DNA of 64,000 bases from Rhodobacter sp. (GCA_027484145.1 JAIXUH010000002.1:558001-622000); one strand, 5' to 3'; shown: positions 49,830-59,587, numbered from the stretch's first letter. The notes: generated from the sequence alone by a model not told the origin. Program-made: numbers and translations.

Positions 49830-51056
49830 TCAAAGCGGCAGCATCGCCCGCCGTTTGATCAAAAACGCAACGTCGGCGGGCGACAGAGCCAAGGCAATTG
49901 CCCGGTCATATGCGGCGCGCGATTCGTCATGCCGGCCCGCGCGACCCATGTATTCGGCCATCGCTGCGTGAAACGGCTGATAGTCCTGCAATTCGTCAGC
50001 CAAGGGCACCATCAGCCTCAGCCCGACATCCGGCCGCTGCCCTTCGGCCATGGCGACGGCGTGGTTCAGCCGGATCACGGGCGTGGGTTCATACTGATGT
50101 AGTGCCGCGTAAAGGGCGGCAATCTGCGGCCAGTCTGACCCGTCCGGCAAGGCATGGCAGGCGGAAATGGCGGCCTTGATCTGAAACGGCCCGGCTGATC
50201 GTCGCGCGATCGCCCGGTCAAGAAAGCGGTGCCCTTCCGCCATCATCGCCGTGTCCCACAAGCTGCGGTCATGGTCGGCCAGCGGAATCGTCTCGCCCGT
50301 GGCAGACAGCCGCGCGGGGCTGCGGGCATGCGTCAGCAAAAGAAGGGCAAGCGTGCCTTCAATCTCGGCGTCACCGGGGCGCAACTCATTCAGCAGGCGC
50401 GCCAAAAACACTGCCTCGGCGCACAGATCGCGTTCAGACCTCGGGCCAAGGGCATGCCCGGTCGTGAAGATCAGGTAAACCACCGTCAGGACCGAGTTCA
50501 GCCGGGCCTGCCATTCTTCAGGCCCCGGAACGGCAAAAGGAATGCCAGCCGCCGCGATCTTGGTCTTGGCGCGTGTCAGGCGTTGGCCCATCGTCGTTTC
50601 GACATCCAGAAAGACACGGGCAATTTCCGGCGTGGTCAGGCCGCCAAGGGTGCGCAGCGTCAGGGCTACACGCGACTTTGCCTCGATGGCCGGGTGGCAG
50701 CAGGTAAAGATCAGCCGCAGGCGTTCATCGACGATCATGTCGGGTTCCGTTTCATCCGCCTCATCCGCTGCAAGCACACTCATCTCGGCGGCGCGGCGGC
50801 TGTCGCGCTTGGCCCCGCGCAGCCGGTCAATGGCTTTGCGCATCGCCACCCGCAGCAGCCACCCTTGCGGCGATGATGGCAGTCCGGTTCTGCTCCAATG
50901 CGTCAGGGCGGAAACGCCGGCTTCCTGAAGAACCTCTTCGGCCAATTGAAAATCGCGCAACCGCGCGATCAGGGCGGCAAGCAGCCGCCCCCGGTCATTG
51001 CGCATCACATCGCTTAGCGCTTTGGTGACGGCAATGCCCTGCGAGGCGGCTGACAT
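49830..51056 (-). CDS. ECF42-type sigma factor with C-terminal TPR-like extension (DUF6596)
   Basis: This 408-residue protein has sigma-2 (FQLAEEVLQEAGVSALTHW) and sigma-4 (GGLTTPEIARVFLDVETTMGQRL, in part) regions in the first 170 residues, then a 230-residue helical extension with TPR-like repeats (FQIKAAISACHALP, RLNHAVAMAEG, SRAAYDRAIALA). This is the ECF42 architecture; such sigma factors lack anti-sigma factors, and the extension is thought to control activity. A DGPF (YCII) gene lies 4 bp upstream, the genomic mark of the group. Confidence 0.9.
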   Translation of the reverse strand: MSAASQGIAVTKALSDVMRNDRGRLLAALIARLRDFQLAEEVLQEAGVSALTHWSRTGLPSSPQGWLLRVAMRKAIDRLRGAKRDSRRAAEMSVLAADEADETEPDMIVDERLRLIFTCCHPAIEAKSRVALTLRTLGGLTTPEIARVFLDVETTMGQRLTRAKTKIAAAGIPFAVPGPEEWQARLNSVLTVVYLIFTTGHALGPRSERDLCAEAVFLARLLNELRPGDAEIEGTLALLLLTHARSPARLSATGETIPLADHDRSLWDTAMMAEGHRFLDRAIARRSAGPFQIKAAISACHALPDGSDWPQIAALYAALHQYEPTPVIRLNHAVAMAEGQRPDVGLRLMVPLADELQDYQPFHAAMAEYMGRAGRHDESRAAYDRAIALALSPADVAFLIKRRAMLPL

Positions 51057-51060
51057 GGTA

Positions 51061-51423
51061 TCAGTTTCCGGTGGGGTTGTAGTTCATCAGAGGCCGCACT
51101 TCGACCGTGCCCCACTGCGCCACCGGCATCATCTCACCATAGCGCAGGGCGGCATCCAGATCGGGCACGTCAATCACATAGTAGCCGCCCAAGTGTTCCT
51201 TTGTGGTCGCAAAGGGGCCATCCATGGTTTCCACCTTGCCGCCGCGGACCCGCAAGGATGTTGCCGTTTCAACGCCTTGCAGACCTTCGCCCGACACCAG
51301 CACACCATCGGCGATCATCTTTTCGTTGATGGCGCTGAATTCCGCCATCATCTTCCCGAATTCCGGGGTGCCATATGCGGGTTCGACATCGGGGCTACCA
51401 TACAGCAGGATCATGTATTTCAT
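51061..51423 (-). CDS. DGPF (YCII-like) domain protein
   Basis: The 120-residue protein belongs to the YCII-related family. It contains the D68-G-P-F71 motif, and GYYVIDVPDLDAAL. ATG 51423 with AAAGGAC upstream is the natural start. It sits between the MAPEG gene and the ECF42 gene in one transcription unit. DGPF proteins are usual ECF42 partners and targets; their biochemical role is unresolved. Confidence 0.88.
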   Translation of the reverse strand: MKYMILLYGSPDVEPAYGTPEFGKMMAEFSAINEKMIADGVLVSGEGLQGVETATSLRVRGGKVETMDGPFATTKEHLGGYYVIDVPDLDAALRYGEMMPVAQWGTVEVRPLMNYNPTGN

Positions 51424-51468
51424 CGTTTTTGTCCTTTGTCCTTGGGTTAAAGTCACGTCAGGTTTGGG

Positions 51469-51864
51469 TCAGGTGTTGATGAGGTTCATGGCAAGGCAAA
51501 CCATCAGGTTCACCGTGGCCAGAATGTTGGTGCCATTGCCGACATAGCGCAGCGGATGCGCCGCATTGTCGATGGCGCCCAGACCGAAAGGATGCGCGAT
51601 CCGCCCGATCAGAAGCAGCGCGCCCGAGATGTGCAGATAGAGTGCTGGCGCTCCCATGCCTTCGGCAATGATCATAAGGATCAGCACGAAGGTGGTCCAT
51701 TCGACAAAGTTTCCGTGCTGGCGCACGCGGCGCAGCAGATCAACATTGCCACCATCCCCGAAGGAGATTTTCGTGTTTGCCCGCACACCGCTGATGCGGA
51801 ACCACAGGATCAGGTAAATCAGGGCAAGCGGCAGGGCATAGATCGGGGTCACGGCAAAGGTCAT
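51469..51864 (-). CDS. MAPEG family membrane protein
   Basis: The 131-residue protein has four hydrophobic segments and the MAPEG pattern: an N-terminal helix, then R-V-R-x-H-x-N-F-V-E-W (LLRRVRQHGNFVEW), then helices with GRIAHPFG. MAPEG proteins act on glutathione or eicosanoid-like lipids in eukaryotes; bacterial roles are open. AGAGGAA lies before ATG 51864. First gene of the MAPEG-DGPF-ECF42 unit. Confidence 0.85.
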   Translation of the reverse strand: MTFAVTPIYALPLALIYLILWFRISGVRANTKISFGDGGNVDLLRRVRQHGNFVEWTTFVLILMIIAEGMGAPALYLHISGALLLIGRIAHPFGLGAIDNAAHPLRYVGNGTNILATVNLMVCLAMNLINT

Positions 51865-51903
51865 GGTCGTTCCTCTTTGTGTTTCGTGTTTCGATAACCC
51901 AAG

Positions 51904-51930
51904 GACGCTGGCACCTTGTGGTTTTCGACA
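51904..51930 (-). promoter_or_regulatory. Candidate ECF42 promoter of the MAPEG-DGPF-sigma operon
   Basis: On the minus strand TGTCGA (51930-51925) and CGTC (51907-51904) are separated by 17 bp, about 40 bp before the MAPEG start. I recall TGTCGA with a CG-rich -10 as the ECF42 promoter signature. Confidence 0.5.
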
Positions 51931-52190
51931 TGGCCCGAAAAGTATTTTGAGTTTTTTTTCGCGGCTTCTTATCCAGCGTGGCACAACTGCATCTAACATA
52001 TTAGAATCGCTGCATTTATATCTGCCAACTGCGCGTAACAATTTCTTAGGGCATTTGGCTGGCCTGTTGTGCCGCCTCCGGCTATCTGGGCCCGGGTGCC
52101 ATTTTGCAGGCTGTTCCGGCCTAGGCCCTTCCCCTTGGCGCGCCTTTGTCTTATCAGCACGCCAACCCCGAAATGCATGAGGATGCGGTC
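51931..52190. other. AT-rich control region before purL
   Basis: Together with the ECF42 leader, this gap exceeds 300 bp. It is AT-rich for the window. The visible element is TCTAA-CATA-TTAGA (51992-52005), an inverted repeat with a four-base spacer. No gene or riboswitch is recognised; the purL promoter must lie here. Confidence 0.4.
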
Positions 52191-54344
52191 ATGACTGAGC
52201 CTGCAATCACCCCAGAGCTTGTGGCCGCGCATGGTTTGAAACCGGATGAATACCAGCGTTTGCTGGGCATCATCGGGCGCGAGCCGACCTTTACCGAACT
52301 GGGTATCTTCAGCGCGATGTGGAACGAACATTGTTCCTACAAGTCATCGAAGAAATGGCTGCGCACGCTGCCGACAACCGGGCCTCAGGTGATCTGCGGG
52401 CCGGGCGAAAATGCGGGCGTGGTCGATATTGGCGACGGGCAGGCCGTGATCTTCAAGATGGAGAGCCACAACCACCCCAGCTATATCGAACCGCATCAGG
52501 GCGCGGCCACCGGTGTGGGCGGCATCCTGCGCGATGTGTTCACCATGGGCGCGCGTCCGATTGCCGCGATGAACGCACTGTCCTTTGGCGAACCGTCGCA
52601 CCCCAAGACTGCCTATCTGGTCAAGGGCGTGGTCGAGGGGGTCGGCGGCTATGGCAATGCCTTTGGCGTGCCGACCGTGGGCGGAGAGGTGCGCTTTCAC
52701 CGCAGCTATAACGGCAACTGCCTTGTAAATGCTTTTGCCGCCGGGTTGGCGGATGCCGACAAGATCTTTTATTCGGTCGCAAGCGGTGTGGGCATGCCGG
52801 TGGTTTATCTGGGGGCCAAGACAGGGCGTGACGGCGTGGGCGGTGCCACGATGGCATCGGCCGAATTTGACGACACCATAGAGGAAAAGCGCCCCACCGT
52901 TCAGGTGGGCGACCCCTTTACCGAAAAGCGCCTGCTGGAAGCCTGCCTTGAACTGATGGCCTCCGGCGCCGTGATTTCCATTCAGGATATGGGCGCGGCG
53001 GGCCTGACCTGTTCGGCGGTGGAAATGGGTGACAAGGGTGGCCTTGGCATCAAGCTGCAACTGGACGACGTCCCGCAGCGCGAAACCAACATGACGGCGT
53101 ATGAGATGATGCTATCAGAGTCGCAAGAACGCATGCTGATGGTGTTGAAGCCCGAGCTTGAGGATATTGCCCGCGCCATTTTCGTCAAATGGGACCTCGA
53201 CTTTGCCATCGTGGGCGAGACCATCCCCGAAGACCGCTTCCTGATTATGCACGGCAATGAGATCAAGGCAGACCTGCCACTGTCCAAGTTGTCATCCAGC
53301 GCACCCGAATATGACCGCCCGTGGATCGAAACGCCAAAGGCAGCGCCGCTGACCGATCTGCCCGGCATTGGAGCTATCGCCGGATTGCGCGCGCTGATCA
53401 GCAGCCCGTCCTATGCCCACAAGGCCTGGGTCTGGGAGCAGTATGACAGCCAGGTCGGCGCCGATACCTTGGTCACCCCCGGCCTGCCCGCTGGCGTGGT
53501 GCGGGTGCACGGCACGCGCAAGGCGCTTGCCTTTACCAGCGATGTGACCCCGCGTTACGTCAAGGCGAACCCGTTCGAGGGCGGCAAGCAAGCCGTGGCC
53601 GAAGCCTATCGCAACCTGACCGCCATGGGCGCCATGCCCCTTGCCACCACCGACAACCTGAATTTCGGCAACCCCGAAAAGCCCGAGATCATGGGCCAGT
53701 TGGTCGGCGCGTTGAAAGGCATCGGGGCCGCCTGCCTTGCGCTCGACATGCCGATCGTGTCCGGCAACGTGTCCTTGTATAACGAAACTGATGGCAAGGG
53801 CATCTTGCCAACCCCCACCATCGGTGCGGTTGGCATCCTGCGCGATCTGGACGATGTCATTCACAGCCGCCCGGCCGCTGGTCAGGTTCTTATGCTTGTG
53901 GGCCAGACCAAGGGACATATGGGCCAATCGGCCCTCTTGGCAGAGGCATTCGGAATCGAGGCGGGCGATGCCCCGCCGGTTGATCTGGTAGCCGAGAAAA
54001 AGCATGGCGACTTTATCCGCGCCAACCGGGCACATATCCGTGCCTGCAGCGACTTGAGTGATGGCGGGCTTGCTCTTGCCGCCTTTGAGATGGCCGAAGC
54101 AGCAGGCCTTGGCCTGATCCTCGACAGTGACGATATCCTTGCGCTCTTCGGTGAAGATCAGGCGCGTTATCTTGTGGCGACCGACGCACCCGATGCACTG
54201 CTTGCTGCGGCCGTGGCGGCGGGCGTGCCGATGGCAGTCGCGGGCCGCTTGGGTGGCGGCGCTGTCGATCTGGGTGGTGATACCGCCCCGATGGCCGAGT
54301 TGTCGGCGCTGTATCGCTCTGCCTTCCTGCAGGCGGTGGCATGA
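52191..54344 (+). CDS. purL: Phosphoribosylformylglycinamidine synthase II
   Basis: This 717-residue small-type PurL converts FGAR to FGAM, using ammonia from the PurQ/PurS subunits. The N-terminal motif [13 protein letters not shown] (about residues 44-56), the ATP-site regions around [14 protein letters not shown], and the repeated AIRS-like domain are present. ATG 52191 has GAGGAT upstream. The purS/purQ genes are not in this window; 4-bp overlap with GNAT follows. Confidence 0.96.
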   Translation: MTEPAITPELVAAHGLKPDEYQRLLGIIGREPTFTELGIFSAMWNEHCSYKSSKKWLRTLPTTGPQVICGPGENAGVVDIGDGQAVIFKMESHNHPSYIEPHQGAATGVGGILRDVFTMGARPIAAMNALSFGEPSHPKTAYLVKGVVEGVGGYGNAFGVPTVGGEVRFHRSYNGNCLVNAFAAGLADADKIFYSVASGVGMPVVYLGAKTGRDGVGGATMASAEFDDTIEEKRPTVQVGDPFTEKRLLEACLELMASGAVISIQDMGAAGLTCSAVEMGDKGGLGIKLQLDDVPQRETNMTAYEMMLSESQERMLMVLKPELEDIARAIFVKWDLDFAIVGETIPEDRFLIMHGNEIKADLPLSKLSSSAPEYDRPWIETPKAAPLTDLPGIGAIAGLRALISSPSYAHKAWVWEQYDSQVGADTLVTPGLPAGVVRVHGTRKALAFTSDVTPRYVKANPFEGGKQAVAEAYRNLTAMGAMPLATTDNLNFGNPEKPEIMGQLVGALKGIGAACLALDMPIVSGNVSLYNETDGKGILPTPTIGAVGILRDLDDVIHSRPAAGQVLMLVGQTKGHMGQSALLAEAFGIEAGDAPPVDLVAEKKHGDFIRANRAHIRACSDLSDGGLALAAFEMAEAAGLGLILDSDDILALFGEDQARYLVATDAPDALLAAAVAAGVPMAVAGRLGGGAVDLGGDTAPMAELSALYRSAFLQAVA

Positions 54345-54871
54345 CATTGCGGGCGGCAGGATTTGCGGATTTTGCCTTTATCCGTGATCTTGTCCGCAGC
54401 CCGGATTGTGCGCCCTATCTGACGGATGAAGATGAATCCGGCCTTGCGGCATATCTGGCAGACTCCTCTGCCCGCCTGCAGATTTGGGACATCGCCGGTC
54501 AACCCGCCGGGTTTGCCCTGTGGTGCGATGTGGGTGCGCCCGGCGGGGTGATCGAGTTGCGCCGCCTTGCCCTGTCGCAGACCGGCCAAGGCGCGGGCCT
54601 TGGTTTTGTGCAGGCGCTGACGGATTATGGGTTCACCGACCTGAACGCGTCGCGCATCTGGCTGGATGCCATTGGTGAAAACATCCGCGCGCAAAAGACC
54701 TATGTCCGCGCAGGCTATGTGGTCGAAGGCTGTCTGCGCGCCCATGACTTCCGCCCTGCCTTGGGCCGCGTGTCGGATATGGTCCTGTTCGGGATGCTGC
54801 GCGACGAATGGCTGCAACGCCGCACGCCCGCCGCGCAAGCACACCTTGCAGCCCCGCCCGGCGCCAACTAG
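54341..54871 (+). CDS. GNAT family N-acetyltransferase
   Basis: The 176-residue protein shows the GNAT fold, with [25 protein letters not shown] covering beta4-alpha3 (motif A, R/Q-x-x-G-x-G/A type) and [18 protein letters not shown] as motif B. It overlaps the end of purL by 4 bp. The acetylated substrate is unknown; the RimJ/RimL-like ending suggests a small molecule or protein N-terminus. Confidence 0.83.
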   Translation: MTLRAAGFADFAFIRDLVRSPDCAPYLTDEDESGLAAYLADSSARLQIWDIAGQPAGFALWCDVGAPGGVIELRRLALSQTGQGAGLGFVQALTDYGFTDLNASRIWLDAIGENIRAQKTYVRAGYVVEGCLRAHDFRPALGRVSDMVLFGMLRDEWLQRRTPAAQAHLAAPPGAN

Positions 54872-54902
54872 ATTTACCGCAAGACAAACGCAGGAGAGCC
54901 GG

Positions 54903-55139
54903 ATGGCCATTGACGCCGCCACGATCGAATCTCTGATCCGCCAAGCCTTTCCCAAGGCGAAAATCAGCGTCCAAGGCGACGATGGGCAGCATTTCGCCGC
55001 CGAAGTCGTAGACGAGTCGTTTCGCGGACAGAACCGTGTGCAGCAACAACGCGCGGTGTATTCCGCGCTGAAAGGCAAGATGGATGGCGCGCATGGGGAA
55101 CTTCACGCCCTTGCGCTGACAACACGGGCGCCAGACTAA
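54903..55139 (+). CDS. BolA family protein
   Basis: The 78-residue protein has the BolA fold pattern: an N-terminal helix ([14 protein letters not shown]), [27 protein letters not shown] (in part) and the conserved C-terminal [10 protein letters not shown]. BolA partners monothiol glutaredoxin in [2Fe-2S] handling; the grxD gene follows directly. AGGAGA precedes ATG 54903. Confidence 0.9.
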   Translation: MAIDAATIESLIRQAFPKAKISVQGDDGQHFAAEVVDESFRGQNRVQQQRAVYSALKGKMDGAHGELHALALTTRAPD

Positions 55140-55158
55140 GCGCAGGAAAGGACTGACC

Positions 55159-55518
55159 ATGACCGCTACCGACCAAATCCGCGATACCGTCGCAAAGAAC
55201 GATGTTGTTCTGTTCATGAAGGGCACCAAGATGATGCCGCAGTGCGGGTTTTCATCCCGCGTGGCGGGTGTCTTGAATTACATGGGCGTTGAATTTGCCG
55301 ATGTGAACGTGCTGGCTGATCCGGAAATCCGGCAGGGCATCAAGGATTTCAGCGACTGGCCGACCATCCCGCAGCTTTACGTCAAAGGCGAATTTGTCGG
55401 TGGTTGCGACATCGTGACAGAGATGACCCTGTCGGGTGAGCTTGACGCGCTGTTCGAGTCCAAGGGCGTGACCTTTGACAAGGACGCCGCCAACAAGATC
55501 CGCGAAGCCAACGGCTGA
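55159..55518 (+). CDS. grxD: Monothiol glutaredoxin (Grx4 family)
   Basis: The 119-residue protein has the CGFS active site (C29-G-F-S), which ligates a [2Fe-2S] cluster with glutathione at a dimer interface. It contains [20 protein letters not shown], the usual cis-Pro/GG block. It follows bolA by 19 bp, so the Grx-BolA complex is encoded as one unit. Confidence 0.95.
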   Translation: MTATDQIRDTVAKNDVVLFMKGTKMMPQCGFSSRVAGVLNYMGVEFADVNVLADPEIRQGIKDFSDWPTIPQLYVKGEFVGGCDIVTEMTLSGELDALFESKGVTFDKDAANKIREANG

Positions 55519-55542
55519 TCTAGGCAATCACAACGCCGCGAA

Positions 55543-55574
55543 AAAGCCGCCGCGCCATCGAGCGCGGCGGCTTT
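55543..55574. terminator. Bidirectional terminator between grxD and the lipoprotein gene
   Basis: AAAGCCGCCGCGC and GCGCGGCGGCTTT form a perfect 13-bp stem with a six-base loop. The A and T runs are short (five and three), so efficiency may be moderate. Confidence 0.7.
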
Positions 55575-55582
55575 GTATATGA

Positions 55583-55948
55583 TCAGGACGTGCGGCAGTT
55601 GGTTGCCACGGTTACTTCGGTGCCCCGTTCGCCATCGCGATAGTTCAGCGTGCCGATAGCGCCATTCAAGAGCCATACATTGTATGACCCGTCTGAGGGC
55701 CACGCATAGCGCAGGCCCTGCGCCACCGGTTCGCTGATCAGCAGGTTCTTTTCGCCGTCAACCACGATATTCACCACGGCCTCGTCATTCTCGGTGCCAT
55801 AAGTCACCGGAACCTGCAGGCCGCCATCACAGGTGTAAACGAACGATCCGGCGGGCACGGCTGTGGCGACAGGCGCTTTTGGTGCCGGCGCAGCCACCGG
55901 GTTGCAGGCGGGCAACAGCGCAAGTGCAACCAAAAAACCGCGGCGCAT
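55583..55948 (-). CDS. MliC-like lysozyme inhibitor lipoprotein
   Basis: The 121-residue product has a lipoprotein signal with lipobox LPAC (Cys15), then a Pro/Ala linker and a small beta-rich domain with cysteines (YTCDGGL and ATNCRTS). The YAWPSDGSYNVWLLNGAIGTL segment (about 78-98, in part) fits the MliC/PliC C-type lysozyme inhibitor pattern. It starts on the zapA stop codon (TGATG). The homology is moderate only. Confidence 0.7.
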   Translation of the reverse strand: MRRGFLVALALLPACNPVAAPAPKAPVATAVPAGSFVYTCDGGLQVPVTYGTENDEAVVNIVVDGEKNLLISEPVAQGLRYAWPSDGSYNVWLLNGAIGTLNYRDGERGTEVTVATNCRTS

Positions 55949-56319
55949 CAGCCTACCCTTTCTTCCAGCCGTGCGGCCAAGGCTTCGGCACGGGCCGCGA
56001 TTTCCGCCAGCGTTTCGGTGACCTGCGATGGAATCACCGGCACCTCGACCCGTTCCGGAGCGGGCGTTGCGCGCTGTTCCAGTTCGCTGATCCGCGCCTT
56101 CATCTGGCGATTTTCGTCCTCGACCGCGGCTGTCTTGTCGGCCAGCATCAGCCCCGCCATCAACAGCATCCGCGCTTCGGGCAAGCGGCCCATCTGCTGC
56201 ACAAGCGGGCGTGCCTCGCCGTCCAGCAACTGGGCAGCCGCGCGCAGGAAATGCTCTTCGCCCGGCTGGCAAGCGACCTGAAAATCGCGCCCGCCTATGG
56301 AAATGGTGACATCAGGCAT
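55948..56319 (-). CDS. zapA: Cell division protein ZapA
   Basis: The 123-residue protein has the ZapA N-terminal globular domain (VTISIGGRDFQVACQPGEE, then HFLRAAAQLL) and a coiled-coil tail (KTAAVEDENRQMKARISELEQ, in part). It bundles FtsZ filaments. ATG 56319 is the natural start. It overlaps the coiled-coil protein gene upstream by 8 bp and the lipoprotein gene by one base. Confidence 0.9.
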   Translation of the reverse strand: MPDVTISIGGRDFQVACQPGEEHFLRAAAQLLDGEARPLVQQMGRLPEARMLLMAGLMLADKTAAVEDENRQMKARISELEQRATPAPERVEVPVIPSQVTETLAEIAARAEALAARLEERVG

Positions 56320-56860
56320 GCTGTGTGCCCTCCCCGGCCTTGTCTTGCGCGGCAAGCGGTTCCAGCGCCACGATGATCTCCTCCAGATCGGCCAGATCGG
56401 CCGACCGCAAGGCGCGCAGCGCCTCCAGTTCGGTCAGCATCGCCTTGTTGATCAGATGCGGCTCGATCCGGCCTTCGGCCTGCGCATCGGTCATGTTGCG
56501 CAGTTGTTCGCGCAAAGATGACACGGTCATTTTCAGCCGCTGGGTTTCAAGCCCCTGAACATCCAGCAGTTTCACATGCTTTTCAACCTCGGCCTGCAAG
56601 GCGGCGCGTTCGGCGGCTTCACGGTCGCGCACGGCCCGCAGCCGTTCTTGCAACTGCGCCGTCAACATCCGCTCTTCATCCAACGCCTCATTCAGACGGG
56701 CAATTTCCGCCTCTGCCTCGCCATCCGCCAAGCTGGCGACCGTGGCTGCGCCATTGCCGGATGGAATGGCCCCGCTCAAGGCTGTCAGCCCTTCGATCCC
56801 CGATCCGATGCGTTCCAGCGCGGCCGTGATGCGCCGTTCGAGTTCAGCGATAGAGTCCAT
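56312..56860 (-). CDS. Coiled-coil protein upstream of zapA, function unknown
   Basis: This 182-residue protein is nearly all heptad-rich coiled coil: long Glu/Leu/Arg-rich helices from residue 1 to about 165. It has no signal peptide. It is first in a three-gene unit with zapA and the lipoprotein. An FtsZ-ring role analogous to ZapB is plausible by position, but nothing in its sequence proves it. Confidence 0.75.
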   Translation of the reverse strand: MDSIAELERRITAALERIGSGIEGLTALSGAIPSGNGAATVASLADGEAEAEIARLNEALDEERMLTAQLQERLRAVRDREAAERAALQAEVEKHVKLLDVQGLETQRLKMTVSSLREQLRNMTDAQAEGRIEPHLINKAMLTELEALRALRSADLADLEEIIVALEPLAAQDKAGEGTQHA

Positions 56861-57083
56861 GCCCCCTCTTTCCCGGGTTTGCCGGTGATTGTTCCGCCGA
56901 TGACAGCGGCAGAGTGCGAATCGCTGCCAGCCGCGTCAAGCCCGATCTTAACCCAAAGCGAAGATGGGGGCTGCGCCTTATCGTTCAACGGCTTGTCAGA
57001 TGGGGGATCATGGCGCGCTTGATCTTGGCGCGAAGGGTGATAAGGAACCGTGAACTTCATTTTTCCAGCACGAGGACACGGCT

Positions 57084-59099
57084 TTGGACATCCAGACCCT
57101 GCGCAGCACCCACCCGGATCACTGGATGCGCGCGACCGCGATCCGCACGCTGACGCTTGATGCGGTCGCTGCGGCAAACTCGGGCCATTCCGGCATGCCG
57201 ATGGGCATGGCCGATGTGGCGACCGTGCTGTTTTCCAAGCACCTGAAATTTGACGCCAGTGCGCCGCGTTGGCCCGACCGCGACCGCTTCATCCTATCGG
57301 CAGGCCACGGGTCGATGTTGATCTATTCGCTCCTGTATCTGACCGGCTATACCGACATGACGCTGGATCAGATCCGCAACTTCCGCCAATGGGGGGCCAT
57401 CACGGCAGGCCATCCGGAATTCGGTCATGTGGCGGGCGTGGAAACCACCACGGGCCCACTGGGCCAAGGCATTGCCAATGCCGTCGGCTTTGCCATGGCC
57501 GAAGAATCCCTGCGCGCCCGCTGGGGGGCCAAGGTGCAGGATCACTATACCTATGTCATCGCAGGCGACGGCTGTCTGATGGAGGGTGTCAGCCAAGAGG
57601 CGATCGGTCTGGCAGGCAAACACCAGTTGTCGCGCCTGATCGTGCTGTGGGACAACAACGGCATCACCATCGACGGCAAGGTCAGCATTGCCGATATCAC
57701 CGACCAAAAGGCGCGCTTTGCCGCCAGTGGCTGGGATGTGTTCGACTGTGATGGTCATGATCCGGTGGCCATTGATGCAGCGATCACGGCGGCAAAAGCG
57801 TCGCCCCGCCCGGCGATGATTGCCTGCAAGACGCACATCGCCATCGGCCATGCCGCGCAGGACACATCAAAGGGCCACGGTGCGCTGACGGACAAGGGCC
57901 AGATGCAGGCCGCAAAGGACGGCTATGGCTGGACGGCTGCCCCGTTTGAGGTGCCCGCCGACATCAAGGCATGGTGGGAAGCCGTGGGTGCCCGCGGCGC
58001 TGAGGCACGCGCCGCGTGGGAGACCCGCCTTGCCGCCCTCTCGCCGGCAAAGCAGGCGGAATTTGCCCGCATCTTTGCGCTGGATGTGCCGAACAAGCTG
58101 GGGGCTGCCATCCGCACCCTGAAAAAGCAGGCCTCGGCCGATGCGCCGAAAATCGCCACCCGCGCCGCATCGGAAAAGGTGCTGCAGGCGGTGAACCCCA
58201 TCCTTGGCGAAACCATCGGCGGCTCGGCCGACCTGACGGGATCGAACAACACCAAGACGGCCGATCTGGGCGTTTTCAGCCCCGAGGATCGCAAGGGCCG
58301 CTACGTCTATTTCGGCATCCGTGAACATGGCATGGCCGCTGCGATGAACGGCATGGCCCTGCACGGCGGTGTGCGCCCCTATGGCGGCACCTTCATGTGC
58401 TTTACCGATTATGCCCGCCCGTCGATGCGCCTGTCGGCCCTGATGGGCATTCCAGTGGTCTATGTCATGACGCATGACAGCATCGGTCTTGGCGAAGATG
58501 GCCCGACCCACCAGCCAGTAGAGCATCTGGCGATCAGCCGCGCCACGCCCAACACGCTGGTGTTCCGCCCTGCCGATCTGGTGGAAACCGCCGAAGCCTG
58601 GGAAATCGCGCTGACGCAGAAAACCACGCCATCGGTTTTGGCCCTGTCGCGCCAGAACCTGCCCACGGTGCGCAAGACCCACTTGAACCAGAACATGGTG
58701 GCCAAAGGCGCCTATGTGCTGGCCGACGCCACGGGCAAACGTCAGGTCATTCTGATGGCCACGGGTTCGGAAGTGGAAATCGCGCTGAAGGCCCGCGACA
58801 TGCTGGAGGCCGAAGGCATTGGCACCCGTGTCGTCTCGATGCCGTCGATGGAACTCTTCGCGCAGCAGGATGAGGCATGGCGCAAGAAGGTGCTGCCCGC
58901 AGGTCCGGTGCGCATCGCCATCGAAGCGGGCGTTCGCATGGGATGGGACCGCTGGCTCTTGGGCGAACGCGGCCGCGATGGCAAAGCTGATTTCGTTGGC
59001 ATGTCCAGCTTTGGCGCCTCGGCCCCCATGGAACGGCTTTACAAGGAATTCGGAATCACCGCCGAAGCCACGGTTGCAAAGGCCAAGGCGCTGCTCTGA
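57084..59099 (+). CDS. tkt: Transketolase
   Basis: This 671-residue ThDP enzyme transfers two-carbon units in the pentose-phosphate or Calvin cycle. Motifs seen: [11 protein letters not shown] (about 34-44), the ThDP site [13 protein letters not shown] (near 155), and the catalytic-His and Pyr domain motif FREHGM-like ([13 protein letters not shown]). TTG 57084 is the start, with GAGGA 8 bp before it; ATG 57126 is the first alternative. It is followed by a clear terminator. Confidence 0.95.
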   Translation: MDIQTLRSTHPDHWMRATAIRTLTLDAVAAANSGHSGMPMGMADVATVLFSKHLKFDASAPRWPDRDRFILSAGHGSMLIYSLLYLTGYTDMTLDQIRNFRQWGAITAGHPEFGHVAGVETTTGPLGQGIANAVGFAMAEESLRARWGAKVQDHYTYVIAGDGCLMEGVSQEAIGLAGKHQLSRLIVLWDNNGITIDGKVSIADITDQKARFAASGWDVFDCDGHDPVAIDAAITAAKASPRPAMIACKTHIAIGHAAQDTSKGHGALTDKGQMQAAKDGYGWTAAPFEVPADIKAWWEAVGARGAEARAAWETRLAALSPAKQAEFARIFALDVPNKLGAAIRTLKKQASADAPKIATRAASEKVLQAVNPILGETIGGSADLTGSNNTKTADLGVFSPEDRKGRYVYFGIREHGMAAAMNGMALHGGVRPYGGTFMCFTDYARPSMRLSALMGIPVVYVMTHDSIGLGEDGPTHQPVEHLAISRATPNTLVFRPADLVETAEAWEIALTQKTTPSVLALSRQNLPTVRKTHLNQNMVAKGAYVLADATGKRQVILMATGSEVEIALKARDMLEAEGIGTRVVSMPSMELFAQQDEAWRKKVLPAGPVRIAIEAGVRMGWDRWLLGERGRDGKADFVGMSSFGASAPMERLYKEFGITAEATVAKAKALL

Positions 59100-59125
59100 C
59101 AGTTTGGTAAAGATTTTACAACTTT

Positions 59126-59155
59126 CGGCCGCCCCAACCGGGCGGCCGTTTTGTT
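59126..59155 (+). terminator. Intrinsic terminator after tkt
   Basis: CGGCCGCCC-AACC-GGGCGGCCG-type stem (9 bp) is followed by TTTTGTTT. Strong. Confidence 0.85.
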
Positions 59156-59211
59156 TCTGCACATGCACAATGCAGGTCATGCTGTTTTTGGCAGAACTCC
59201 GCCTATTTTAG

Positions 59212-59224
59212 TGCCAAAATGGCA
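59212..59224. promoter_or_regulatory. Inverted repeat TGCCA-AAA-TGGCA before the DUF1127 gene
   Basis: This is a perfect 5+5 inverted repeat. TTTTGGCA at 59186-59193 and TGCCAAAA at 59212-59219 also form a second 8-bp inverted repeat, so the segment may be a two-site operator. About 135 bp remain to the DUF1127 start. Confidence 0.4.
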
Positions 59225-59358
59225 AAAAGACATGCGTTCAGCGCATGACGGGGTTCTTCCCGCGCGGTATTGTGCAGGTGCAGCATTTCCCACATGTTAG
59301 CGGCAACAGGGGCAAGCATGTAAACACTTGCCCACCACATGACATGAGGTTGCAGAAA

Positions 59359-59574
59359 ATGGCTCTTGCTTCGAACCGCACATCTTCGGCGTCTGACGTT
59401 TTTGCCTTGCTGGGCGCACCGCTGCTTCGCCTGCGCACCGCCCTTGGCCGTCGCGCTGTGTATCAACAGACCCTGCGCGAATTGCAGGCTTTGTCGGACC
59501 GTGAACTGGCCGATCTTGGCATCAGCCAGCACAACATCCGCGCCTTGGCGCATGAGGCGGCTTACGGCAGATAA
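59359..59574 (+). CDS. DUF1127-domain protein
   Basis: The 71-residue protein has a C-terminal DUF1127 domain (RRAVYQQTLRELQALSDRELADLGIS, in part), a basic 25-residue Arg-rich element seen in small alphaproteobacterial proteins that often bind RNA. GAGGT precedes ATG 59359. In Rhodobacter a related DUF1127 gene (CcaF1) is an RNA chaperone next to the cuckoo RNAs. No such CCUCCUCCC RNAs are visible just after this gene. Confidence 0.85.
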   Translation: MALASNRTSSASDVFALLGAPLLRLRTALGRRAVYQQTLRELQALSDRELADLGISQHNIRALAHEAAYGR

Positions 59575-59587
59575 CACCTGCCCGCTG

